Both the position numbers and the translations under genes were made by a program. From JAMCXS01 sp964459065 (GTDB lineage: Bacteria; Acidobacteriota; Terriglobia; UBA7540), in NCBI GenBank assembly GCA_964459065.1, contig CAYWMN010000034.1, forward strand, positions 1 through 22,172: DNA of 22,172 bases. The letters run 5' to 3'. Below, in pieces: positions 6,548 to 14,178 of the stretch. The notes beneath the pieces are model-generated. The model was not told the origin of the DNA and made no database searches. It saw only the letters and a program-made list of their open reading frames with translations. Every line of letters begins with the position of its first letter. Positions within the stretch are counted from its first letter, which is position 1.

Positions 6548-7033
6548 ATGTCGAATGGGAATCGTATTGCGAGCGCGATTGACTGGCGGGCGGCCACGCA
6601 GGCTGAGCGTGAAGCCCGCGCTCGACCCCTGGAATTGCCCAGCGGCGCCACGATTCTGGCGGCGCGGCCGGAGCCGCTTGAATGGATCATCTCCGGCCGT
6701 ATCCCGCAAGGGCTGCTGGGCGCTGCGCTCGATGACCCGCACTCGCCTGCGGCGCGGCAGGACCGCGAACTGACCCGGGAGGAAATTATCGACCTGGCAA
6801 ACTTCGCGGCGCGGCTGGTGGTGGCAAGTGTCGTCGATCCGCCCATCGGCGACGGGCCGGGCGAACTTCCGCTGGACGAAATTCCGCTGGGCGACCGCGC
6901 TTTTATTTTTGAATGGGCCTGCCGCGGCCTGAGCGGATCGAGCAGCAACGGAGAGAGCGCCAGCCCGGCGCCGATCACCGCGACGAAGGAGGAACTCTCC
7001 AGCGATAAGCTGGAGAGGTTTCGTCCGGAGTGA
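6548..7033 (+). CDS. Tail assembly chaperone (gpG-like)
   Basis: This 161-residue protein starts at ATG 6548, with GAGG just upstream. The segment REARARPLELPSGATILAAR followed by PLEWIISGRIPQGLL is the hallmark of siphophage tail-assembly chaperones ('pl.lpsG..v..rrp....l...G.lP..l'). A helical region, LTREEIIDLANFAARLVVAS, then follows. The C-terminus (GSSSNGESASPAPITATKEE) is low-complexity. Such proteins keep the tape measure protein soluble during tail building and are not part of the virion. The gene lies between tail tube and tape measure, as expected. The following small gene is probably its partner. Confidence 0.7.
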   Translation: MSNGNRIASAIDWRAATQAEREARARPLELPSGATILAARPEPLEWIISGRIPQGLLGAALDDPHSPAARQDRELTREEIIDLANFAARLVVASVVDPPIGDGPGELPLDEIPLGDRAFIFEWACRGLSGSSSNGESASPAPITATKEELSSDKLERFRPE

Positions 7034-7040
7034 GAATTTT

Positions 7041-7244
7041 ATGCTGCTGGCGGTGGCTGCGGAAAAGTTCGGGTGCCGCCCAAGCCGCATGACGGGCCTC
7101 CGCGATCCCGTCCTGGCACTGGACTTTGACCTTGCCGCCGCGGCCAAGCTGCTGGAGCGGGAGCGGTCAGCCGCCGGCGCCTGGAGCGACGGCTCGGCCG
7201 AGGCGCCGTTGGCCAACCAGCGCGCGCGGACCCTTCAATGGTGA
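7041..7244 (+). CDS. Second tail-assembly-chaperone-like small protein
   Basis: This 67-residue protein starts at ATG 7041, with GGAG at 7027-7030 overlapping the end of the previous gene, so the two are probably translationally coupled. The segment AEKFGCRPSRMTGLRDPVLA plus LDFDLAAAAKLLERE resembles the short C-terminal partner of tail-assembly chaperones ('...fg.~Ps...gl.d.~~al~fd.a~a'). In lambda the equivalent is made by a -1 frameshift (gpG-T). Here it is a separate gene in the +1 frame with its own ribosome binding site, and no convincing slippery site was found. The call rests on position and weak pattern. Confidence 0.5.
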   Translation: MLLAVAAEKFGCRPSRMTGLRDPVLALDFDLAAAAKLLERERSAAGAWSDGSAEAPLANQRARTLQW

Positions 7245-7291
7245 GGGTAGGGAAATCTACAACCGGCTCTTGGGAGCCCTGCGAGTAAATT

Positions 7292-8152
7292 ATGGCTGGA
7301 AATACTGCTGCTGAACTGCTGATTCTGATCTCCGCTGATCCTTCCAAGGCGGAGTCGAGCATCAACGAATTCCGAACGAAATTCGGTTCCAACATGGCCG
7401 GCATGACCTCGGACATCTCGCAATGGTCGAGCGAGGGGAGCAAGAATTTCAGCGGCGTTGAGAAATCCCTGGGAGGACTCACGACTGGCTTCAGTTCAAG
7501 CCTGGGCAGCCTGAACACTTCATTTGTGCGGAGCCGGCAGGCGGCGGCGCAATGGAAGTCCGGCGTCTCGGACGCTTTTACCTCTGCGTTGAGCGCGTCC
7601 GGGGCGCTCGAAACCAGCTTGCTGGGAAGCTTTCAGGCGTTTGATTCCGCACTGGTCAGAAACACCGGGAACGCCAGCGTCTGGCAGAAGAGCGTCGGCC
7701 AGGCCTTTGAGAAGGCGGCGCTGACATCAATCAGCGCCATCGCCAAGGAGGCTGTTGTCCGGGCCATCTTTTCAAGCGCGCTGGGGTTCTATCTGCTGGC
7801 CGTGGGTGACTTTGCAGGAGCAGGCCAGGCGTTTGAAGCCGCCGCCGTGTTCGGCGCGGTGGGTGGCGCGGCGGGCTTGGCCACAAGCGCGCTAAGCGGG
7901 GCCACTTCGACGCGCAAGAGTTCATCGAGCAGTTCGAGCCAAACCAGCAGCAGTTCGACGAGCACGAAGGCTGCCAGCTCCACCGCGGCTTCGCAGCCGC
8001 AACCAACGGTGCAGATCGTTTTTCAGGGACCGATTTACGGGGGCCAGGCGGGTATCGACCAGTTGACGCAGGAAATTTCACGGGCCGTCCAGGAACGTGA
8101 CGTGAACCTGGTTGCTTACACGACCGTGCGGCAGCCGGCAAAGCGAGCCTAA
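7292..8152 (+). CDS. Short tail tape measure protein
   Basis: This 286-residue protein starts at ATG 7292 with no strong ribosome binding site. It is helix-rich and alanine/serine-rich, with many small residues between residues 1 and 150. A hydrophobic stretch of about 45 residues follows at ~156-200 (FSSALGFYLLAVGDFAGAGQ and on). A serine-rich linker (~205-235) comes next, then a C-terminal unit with PTVQIVFQGPIYGGQAGIDQ and LTQEISRAVQE. The C-terminal 'v.i.~~G~v.g...i~~l...i...v' is common at the end of tape measure proteins. Using the family rule of about 0.15 nm per residue, the tail would be only about 40 nm. Position after the chaperones agrees. Confidence 0.65.
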   Translation: MAGNTAAELLILISADPSKAESSINEFRTKFGSNMAGMTSDISQWSSEGSKNFSGVEKSLGGLTTGFSSSLGSLNTSFVRSRQAAAQWKSGVSDAFTSALSASGALETSLLGSFQAFDSALVRNTGNASVWQKSVGQAFEKAALTSISAIAKEAVVRAIFSSALGFYLLAVGDFAGAGQAFEAAAVFGAVGGAAGLATSALSGATSTRKSSSSSSSQTSSSSTSTKAASSTAASQPQPTVQIVFQGPIYGGQAGIDQLTQEISRAVQERDVNLVAYTTVRQPAKRA

Positions 8153-8219
8153 ACCATAAAGGGTGGGGCGGGTGAAGCAAGGATCCATTCCCGCAACCAT
8201 TCAAACGGTAAATGAGACT

Positions 8220-8606
8220 ATGGCAAATCCTAAAATTGTTTACACCCCGGTGGGAGGAACGGCGCAGACGCTGGACTTTACCTCGCCTCCGCGCCAACAA
8301 CCCGGATACCTGAAAACCGCCGTCCGGCACGACAACATTTCAACCGCCGGCATCCGCGAATCCGTGCTGGAGAGAATCGACGCCTTCCTGGAGTTTACGA
8401 TGGACTATATCCAGGCGGGAACCGACCTTGCCAACTGGACGGCCTTTCTGGACTATGCGCTCGGCGGCGGGTTTTTTGCGTTTTATCCTGACGCCTCGCA
8501 GCCCGGGTTCATCAACTGCCTGCTCGAAAGCACCACGGCGCAAATCGCTTATAAAGCGCCGGGCTACTATTCGCTGACGCTGAAGCTTCGCGAGCAGGTT
8601 ACCTAA
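8220..8606 (+). CDS. Distal-tail-type structural protein (hypothetical)
   Basis: The ATG at 8220 gives 128 residues. A GTG at 8163 would add 19 residues (GSIPATIQTVNETM and so on) that look non-native, so 8220 is preferred. The protein begins MANPKIVYTPVGGTAQTLDF, has a helical middle, RESVLERIDAFLEFTM, then GTDLANWTAFLDYALGGGFF, and ends with a strand pair, YYSLTLKLREQ. No family was identified. Genes of this size directly after the tape measure usually encode distal tail or baseplate-ring proteins that join tube to hub, and the alternating beta pattern is compatible with this. Confidence 0.45.
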   Translation: MANPKIVYTPVGGTAQTLDFTSPPRQQPGYLKTAVRHDNISTAGIRESVLERIDAFLEFTMDYIQAGTDLANWTAFLDYALGGGFFAFYPDASQPGFINCLLESTTAQIAYKAPGYYSLTLKLREQVT

Positions 8607-8673
8607 GGAATGCCTTTGCCGCCGGACTTGCGGGAGCCGGCGCCGAAGACATAAGACCCAAGTGAGAAACCTT

Positions 8674-8856
8674 ATGGCGATAGAAACCAACTTTAGCTTT
8701 GACCGCAACAACGCGGCGCTAGTCAAACGGCCTCTTTACGTCCTGACGATCGAAGGCCTTCCAACGCCGTTTACGACCTTTCGCCCCGAAGACCTGCAGG
8801 TTGCCGTCTCGGGTTACGGAATGAGCGGCTATGGAACCACGGGATATGGGTACTGA
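8674..8856 (+). CDS. 60-residue protein resembling the N-terminus of the tail hub
   Basis: The ATG at 8674 (a GTG at 8662 is also in frame) gives 60 residues. ALVKRPLYVLTIEGLPTPFT is followed by TFRPEDLQVAVS, then a glycine-tyrosine tail, GYGMSGYGTTGYGY. The '(K)RPLY.L.IEGlp..F.Tf' opening is what one expects at the very N-terminus of DUF2163/hub-type tail proteins. In such proteins it is followed closely by a segment like LKVPQGVEQTVSVLGGTTSI, which in this window appears only at residue ~886 of the next gene. The protein may therefore be a detached hub N-terminus kept as a separate chain. Alternatively it is an unrelated small tail protein. Confidence 0.45.
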   Translation: MAIETNFSFDRNNAALVKRPLYVLTIEGLPTPFTTFRPEDLQVAVSGYGMSGYGTTGYGY

Positions 8857-8905
8857 AGTCTTAAGCGAGCGGCAGGCGACGCTGCCAATTTTGCAAACGG
8901 ACTAA

Positions 8906-11900
8906 ATGATGACTCGAGTCAGCGATTATTTTCCGGGAAACCTTGATGCCACCCTCGATGCCGCGCTCGGCTGGCTGATCCAGCGGACGAATGCCAGCGT
9001 GTCTCCCTTCGCAGGCAGCGCCGTCCAGACGCCGACTTCAGCGGCCTTCGTTGAAGGCGCGGTTTACACGGAGGCGGTTTCCTATTCCGATCTGGCGCAG
9101 ACCCAGACCCCCAACATTGTTCTCGATCCCCTGGCAACCGTTTCCATCGACGCTACCAAGGGACCGGATGGTTTCCCGGTCAATTACAGCCCTTCTCCGC
9201 TGGTTTCCGGAACCCTGCTGGTCAACGTTGTTGAAATCACGGCTGCGGCCACGATCAGCGGGCAAGCTTTGAACCTGACTTCAGCGCCGTCAAATTATCG
9301 CGTGGATGTTTACAGCAAGACCGAGGCGTTTGATTACCAAGGTTCGGCCGTGCCCGCCTCTGACGGAACCTGGTCAGTCGCTAATGTTGCGGCGGGTACG
9401 GTGATTGCATTCCTGATGCCCTCGACGGCTGCACAGCCTGCGGCGGGCTCCTCGGCCGCGAGCGTCTCCGGCTGGGTTGCGCACTCCAATATGGGCGTGG
9501 GAAAACGGCTTCAGGATTACTTTGCGCGGGTGTACGTCAAAAACAATGCGGAAACGCTCCTGGAAGACAACGTGCCGATCATCATTCAAGACCGTGGCCA
9601 TGCGCGATTCGGCTCAAGCGTCGCGGCGCAATCCGAAACGCCTGTCGCCCATGTGATCTATAACGACCCCGTCGCCGGGGCCGTGGATCTTTATTCAACG
9701 CTCCAGCACCCGGCGGTCTACTCCGGCCTGCCGCGGACGATTGAAGTGCCGTCCGGCGATCCGGACTATATGAGCCCTGATGAGATGACCAGTTCCACGA
9801 TGCCGGCGCTGCAAAACCGCTGCACCATCTACGACGCCGCGCTGGCCATCATCGTGTTTTCTCTGGCCGGGCTTTGGAATTTGGCCCAACAGATCATTAC
9901 GCAGCTTAACGAACTACGGCTGGATGCGGGATATCTTCCCGCCCTGGTGCTTGAGGATGCGCAGGACGGTTCAACGGGGCGCTGGGCGCTTGCTTCAGGC
10001 AGCGGCTCCATTGCCAATGTCTTGGATGCAACCGAGAGGCCCGCTGCTTCAGGCGGCTCCAAGGTGATCACGTTCACGAACACGACCACGGCAAATCCGC
10101 CGGCAGCCGCCACGTGGAACTTTACCGGCGCGGGGTTGCCCGACGGAATTGACTCGATTCTTGACTGGCGATTCAAGAGCACGGTGGACTTTGAATTTAT
10201 CGTTGGCGTCACCACCTCTTCCGGCCAGGTTACGTCTTTACACTTTGCCTCAAGCGGAACTTCCGGTTACGACGCCGGGTCGAAAACGGCTACGCAGATT
10301 TTAGCTTCACCCAACAACAACTGGCAATCGTTCACGCCGGATTTGAATGCTCTTGTGGGGAGTGTTGTGGCGGGAGAAACTCTGACGGCAATCAGTTCTT
10401 TTTCCGTCACGCTTACCGCTGCAGGCAGCCTGAATCTGGATAATCTCTCTGCCGGCGCGCCCAAGCCTGCAGGTTCGCTTAGTTTTTCCTATGATGTGTA
10501 CAACGGCCAGACCGACCAGATGATGATCCGGAGCGGAGCGGTTGCCTGGCTTGCTTACGCCTACGGAATCTACATGGAGCGCACCGGAGACTTCACGAGC
10601 GCAGCCACGGGGCTCCAGGACATGCTCACTTTTCTTTTTTCGCTGCAGTCGTCGGCATCCGACCTGACAAGAAATCTGGTCACGGTCGGGTGGGGGCTTT
10701 ACCAGGACCCTGGCTACCAGTACCTGCCGGGGCCGATTGCAACCGTTTCAACCGAAGGCAACATCGGTTGTTATTTTGCTTTTGATAAGGCGGCCCATGT
10801 TCTGCCGACTGCGGCACAGGCGCTTTTCGCCAGTAAGTCGATCACTCAAGACCAGAACACAGCGCTGACCGGCGCTGCGACGACGGCCTCGGCCAAGGCG
10901 CAAGACGTCAAAAACGCCATTCTCAACCAGTTGTGGGTTCCGGCCGCGGGAAGTGTGAAAGGGCACTTCGCTGAGGGAGCGTCAGCGTCCGGGGTAACGG
11001 ATTCCTACTCTTTGCAGCCTTCAGGCTCCTGTGCAGCGCTTTTTTGCCACGAGGTCGGCGACGACGCCAAGGCGGTTTCCTGCCTGGAATTCATTTACGA
11101 AACATTTTGGCTGGGCGGCCAGCAGATTTTGCCGAATTCGACTGCCAACGGATATAACGAGGCCTATCAGCAGCTCACTCCCTTTGATGGCTTCAAGCCG
11201 TTCGCGGATTCGGCGGGCGGTTATAGCGGATCCCCTGCGACGGTTTGGGCGGAAGGCGCCTGGAGCGCGATTGCCGCATACCTCCGGCTCAGCGGCAACA
11301 GCGACCTTCGAACCTATTTTAGCTCGGCTTACGCCGGAGGGCTTACGTCTTTTCTGAGAGACCTGGTCGTCAGCATGGCCACGATGGCCGGCACAACCAG
11401 CTCCGACGGCGTCCTTTCCTATTCGCTTGCTTCGCGCGCGCTGCCTTGGGCCGTGTCTGTGCGCAAGACCGTTGCGTCCACGGCCTGGCTCTGGATTACT
11501 GGCGACCGCAACGATATCCTGCTCACGTCGCTTGTCGCCGACTTCGGCCGGCTACCTTACCTGAAGGTTCCGCAAGGTGTCGAGCAGACCGTCAGTGTGC
11601 TTGGGGGCACAACGTCCATCGGCGCGCTCGAACTTCAGGTGATTGACGGCCGCGGTTATATGACGGCGCTCGCAAGCAAGGCGAAATTAATCGGGCGCAT
11701 CGTCAACCTTGAAATCGGTTACCCGGGCATGGGGTCGGCTGATTTTGTGACCGTATCAACCCAGCAGATTGACAACGTTCAAATCTTGAAAGACGGGACG
11801 GGTTTCCAGATCAATTGTACAGACCTAAAACGCACCACGAAGTCCAAGATCTTCCTAACCGGCGACGACGGAGCTGCGATCTCAAAGGACCATCCCAGAC

Positions 11901-12895
11901 AGCTTTTGGCAAATCCGATGGACATTTGCCTGATGGTTTACCAGAACGAGCTGGGATTGGGCCAGGCGCCGGACTTGCCGGAGTCAGCCTGGAAGATTTA
12001 TGATCCGGCGCAATGGTCTGGCGATGTCAACCCGACGCTGATCACGCCGAATCCCTTTTTAGACCTCGACCAGTTTCTTTTTTACCGCAATGGGATTTTT
12101 GCGGGGGATCTCTTCGAATTTAAGCTCGAACAGTCCGTGGAGGCCAAGCAATTTCTGGACTATGAGGTTTTCAAAACACTGGGCGGCTACTTGATCGTGC
12201 TTTCAGACGGCCGGCTGTCCCCCCGTTTTTTTACACCCCCTTATGACTTCTCAAATCTCTTCTCTTTTAATGAACGGAACGTGACAGCTCTGCCCACCGT
12301 GGACCGCCAGCCGATTACCAACCAGGTGACTTCCCGCCTGGACTACGACGGCTCAAAGTTTCAAACGGAGATGAACTTTGTGAATGCTCCCTCGCTCGAG
12401 CGATTTGACCTGGCGGGCGAGGACATCATTGAATCCAAAGGCATCCGGACGGCGCGCGGGGGAGCCGCCCTGGCGGGGATTACCGCCCGCCGCATCTTCA
12501 GCCGTTTTTCCGGCATCGACTCCGCGACGGACCAGCCCAGCGGAGGCGCCATGATTTTGACGGTGACCGCGCAATATATGACGCTGGCCGTTGAAGTGGG
12601 AGACCTGGTGTATTTTTCACATTCTCTGGTGCCCAACCTTCGCACCGGGCGGCGGGGCATCTCGAACGGTATTTTTGAAGTCATCGACAAACAGCCCGAT
12701 TACTCCAACGCCACGATGACGTACAAGTTGCTGGATATGAGCTGGCTGAGTTCCAAAACGCTTGCGCTGATTGCTCCTGCGGGAACGGCCGCCTGGACCT
12801 CTGCAAGCAGTGCCGAACGTGACCGTTACATGTTCCTTTCGAACTCAGCAACCGGGAAATATTCGGACGGCACAGCAGGAAAGCCGGTCTGGTAA
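8906..12895 (+). CDS. Giant tail hub/baseplate protein with embedded glycosidase-like module
   Basis: The start is ATG 8906 or 8909, without a clear ribosome binding site; 1329 residues. The C-terminal ~444 residues (from L886, LKVPQGVEQTVSVLGGTTSI) are hub-like: GALELQVIDGRGYMTALASK, a helical and beta middle, DQFLFYRNGIFAGDLFEFKL, ITARRIFSRFS, VGDLVYFSHSLVPNLRTGRR and a final IFEVIDKQPDY. This resembles proteins that plug the tail tube. The first ~885 residues are extra. They hold an N-terminal helix and beta domains (1-300), a hydrophobic helix YDAALAIIVFSLAGLWNLAQ (309-328), a CBM-like beta-sandwich (~352-510), and a helical (alpha/alpha)-toroid-like region (~525-875) with the signature ALPWAVSVRKTVASTAWLWI near 845. 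Such toroids are found in glycoside hydrolases and polysaccharide lyases. A wall- or capsule-degrading role is inferred. Confidence 0.6.
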   Translation: MMTRVSDYFPGNLDATLDAALGWLIQRTNASVSPFAGSAVQTPTSAAFVEGAVYTEAVSYSDLAQTQTPNIVLDPLATVSIDATKGPDGFPVNYSPSPLVSGTLLVNVVEITAAATISGQALNLTSAPSNYRVDVYSKTEAFDYQGSAVPASDGTWSVANVAAGTVIAFLMPSTAAQPAAGSSAASVSGWVAHSNMGVGKRLQDYFARVYVKNNAETLLEDNVPIIIQDRGHARFGSSVAAQSETPVAHVIYNDPVAGAVDLYSTLQHPAVYSGLPRTIEVPSGDPDYMSPDEMTSSTMPALQNRCTIYDAALAIIVFSLAGLWNLAQQIITQLNELRLDAGYLPALVLEDAQDGSTGRWALASGSGSIANVLDATERPAASGGSKVITFTNTTTANPPAAATWNFTGAGLPDGIDSILDWRFKSTVDFEFIVGVTTSSGQVTSLHFASSGTSGYDAGSKTATQILASPNNNWQSFTPDLNALVGSVVAGETLTAISSFSVTLTAAGSLNLDNLSAGAPKPAGSLSFSYDVYNGQTDQMMIRSGAVAWLAYAYGIYMERTGDFTSAATGLQDMLTFLFSLQSSASDLTRNLVTVGWGLYQDPGYQYLPGPIATVSTEGNIGCYFAFDKAAHVLPTAAQALFASKSITQDQNTALTGAATTASAKAQDVKNAILNQLWVPAAGSVKGHFAEGASASGVTDSYSLQPSGSCAALFCHEVGDDAKAVSCLEFIYETFWLGGQQILPNSTANGYNEAYQQLTPFDGFKPFADSAGGYSGSPATVWAEGAWSAIAAYLRLSGNSDLRTYFSSAYAGGLTSFLRDLVVSMATMAGTTSSDGVLSYSLASRALPWAVSVRKTVASTAWLWITGDRNDILLTSLVADFGRLPYLKVPQGVEQTVSVLGGTTSIGALELQVIDGRGYMTALASKAKLIGRIVNLEIGYPGMGSADFVTVSTQQIDNVQILKDGTGFQINCTDLKRTTKSKIFLTGDDGAAISKDHPRQLLANPMDICLMVYQNELGLGQAPDLPESAWKIYDPAQWSGDVNPTLITPNPFLDLDQFLFYRNGIFAGDLFEFKLEQSVEAKQFLDYEVFKTLGGYLIVLSDGRLSPRFFTPPYDFSNLFSFNERNVTALPTVDRQPITNQVTSRLDYDGSKFQTEMNFVNAPSLERFDLAGEDIIESKGIRTARGGAALAGITARRIFSRFSGIDSATDQPSGGAMILTVTAQYMTLAVEVGDLVYFSHSLVPNLRTGRRGISNGIFEVIDKQPDYSNATMTYKLLDMSWLSSKTLALIAPAGTAAWTSASSAERDRYMFLSNSATGKYSDGTAGKPVW

Positions 12896-12958
12896 GAGCG
12901 CCGGCTGTGCGGTTGAGGTTTTCATCTGATCGATTGAAACACGATAAAGGAGTTGATG

Positions 12959-13444
12959 ATGGCACAAATGACATTTGCAACGATGCCCGGCTTTGTTGAT
13001 ATTCCCGATGGCAACCTGGCGGCGGATCAGCCGCTGACCGACTATGACCTGACCAAGATCTCGAACAATGCCAAGTTCGCTGCCGTGCGCCCGGAAGTGT
13101 TTTACGGTTGGTACAAGAACGGCGAAACGATTCTGATTCCCACGAGCCCGGTTGACGGATACACCTACGTTCGGGAAGAGCTTGAGTACGAGGTGGCGGC
13201 GTGGTGCTCACGCTCGCCGGCCTCAGGCGCCGCCACGAACGGAGCGCTGACCAAACCCGCACTGTCCGATTTGAACGACGGACCGGGCGTTCTGTTTTTG
13301 ATGGACTTCTGGGTTGAGGAGAAAAACGAGGCGAATCCCGGCCTTGTTCACTGCATGGTTCACTACTGGAACAACGGAAACGAAGTTTACACCAACGGCG
13401 GATTCGTGAAAGTCCGAACGCTCGCGAGCCGGCTATCCGATTGA
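12959..13444 (+). CDS. Unrecognised tail-module protein
   Basis: The ATG at 12959 is chosen because AAGGAG (12947-12952) is well spaced for it; an ATG at 12956 is also in frame. The 161-residue protein begins MAQMTFATMPGFVDIPDGNL and has AKFAAVRPEVFYGWYKNGET, a hinge, PTSPVDGYTYVREELEYEVA, and the aromatic-rich LVHCMVHYWNNGNEVYTNGG. The many Tyr/Trp residues and the short strands suggest a small beta protein that could bind glycans or cap a fibre. No family was recognised. It sits between hub and fibre genes, so a baseplate or fibre-attachment role is likely. Confidence 0.45.
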   Translation: MAQMTFATMPGFVDIPDGNLAADQPLTDYDLTKISNNAKFAAVRPEVFYGWYKNGETILIPTSPVDGYTYVREELEYEVAAWCSRSPASGAATNGALTKPALSDLNDGPGVLFLMDFWVEEKNEANPGLVHCMVHYWNNGNEVYTNGGFVKVRTLASRLSD

Positions 13445-13512
13445 CAGGGCTGGCCGGGAGTCGAAATCTTCCAGGAATGATTTGCAACTAAACCAAAAGT
13501 TTTGAGGTTAAT

Positions 13513-14178
13513 ATGGCCGTTGTCAGAACAGTTCTTCCGCGTAAGGGAATTATCGAGCCGCAGCACGGCGCGAATTACGAAACTGACCTGGACACAAACT
13601 GGCAAATTCTTGACAGCCTGCTGCAGGATGCCAATGACGTTCAGGCCGCGATTCAGGCAGCCCCAACGGTCTCGGCGTGGGTCACGGACCGGGGGGTTTC
13701 CGGGGTTGTTTCGGGATTTACCCTGGCAAGCTCCGCAACGCTGGTGCCGGGGCTTGTGGCGGGCGTTCTTTACGCCCAGGGAAACCGCTATGCGCCGACT
13801 TCGTCGATCACCCTGGCCGCGGCTCCTGCCAATTCCACCAGCTACCTCTTCTACAATGCGACCGGCGGATTTTATTACAATCTGACGGGGGTGGCGGGGA
13901 CAGCCGACGACGCGTTTATTGGGAGTGTGGTGACGAATTCAACCGCTGTCACGTCGGTAACCCAGGCTACGAAAATCTGGGGGCAACTGGAGGTGGCTCC
14001 GGGAGTGGCGGGCAACTTCAGTGTCCCTCATTTGCTGGGGCGCACGCCCGCCGGCGCGCTGATTCAGATGACGGCGAGTGGCGCCATCTGGTTCCAGAAG
14101 CTTACTCTGTACGACAATAAAAATCTCTATCTGGTTTCCTCGGATCCCGGGGTGACGGCAAAGGTACAGATATGGTGA
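13513..14178 (+). CDS. Tail fibre/receptor-binding-type protein
   Basis: This 221-residue protein starts at ATG 13513 with TTGAGG just upstream. The opening, VVRTVLPRKGIIEPQHGANY then ETDLDTNWQILDSLL, with the conserved 'N....L..~N...id' helix, is typical of the N-terminal anchor of short tail fibres. Residues ~60-100 are small beta repeats (GFTLASSATLVPGLVAGVLY). Residues ~110-158 contain a module (TSYLFYNATGGFYYNLTG, then DDAFIGSVVTNSTAVTSVTQ) that recurs in altered form in the next gene. The end (FQKLTLYDNKNLYLVSSDPG) is a beta cap. Receptor or surface binding is inferred. The gene overlaps the next by 7 nt. Confidence 0.55.
   Translation: MAVVRTVLPRKGIIEPQHGANYETDLDTNWQILDSLLQDANDVQAAIQAAPTVSAWVTDRGVSGVVSGFTLASSATLVPGLVAGVLYAQGNRYAPTSSITLAAAPANSTSYLFYNATGGFYYNLTGVAGTADDAFIGSVVTNSTAVTSVTQATKIWGQLEVAPGVAGNFSVPHLLGRTPAGALIQMTASGAIWFQKLTLYDNKNLYLVSSDPGVTAKVQIW

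Noticed and set aside
6963..7040. Programmed frameshift joining the two chaperone-like genes
   Set aside because: The +1 frame is open here, but no slippery heptamer or downstream structure is visible, and the second gene has its own ATG and GGAG.
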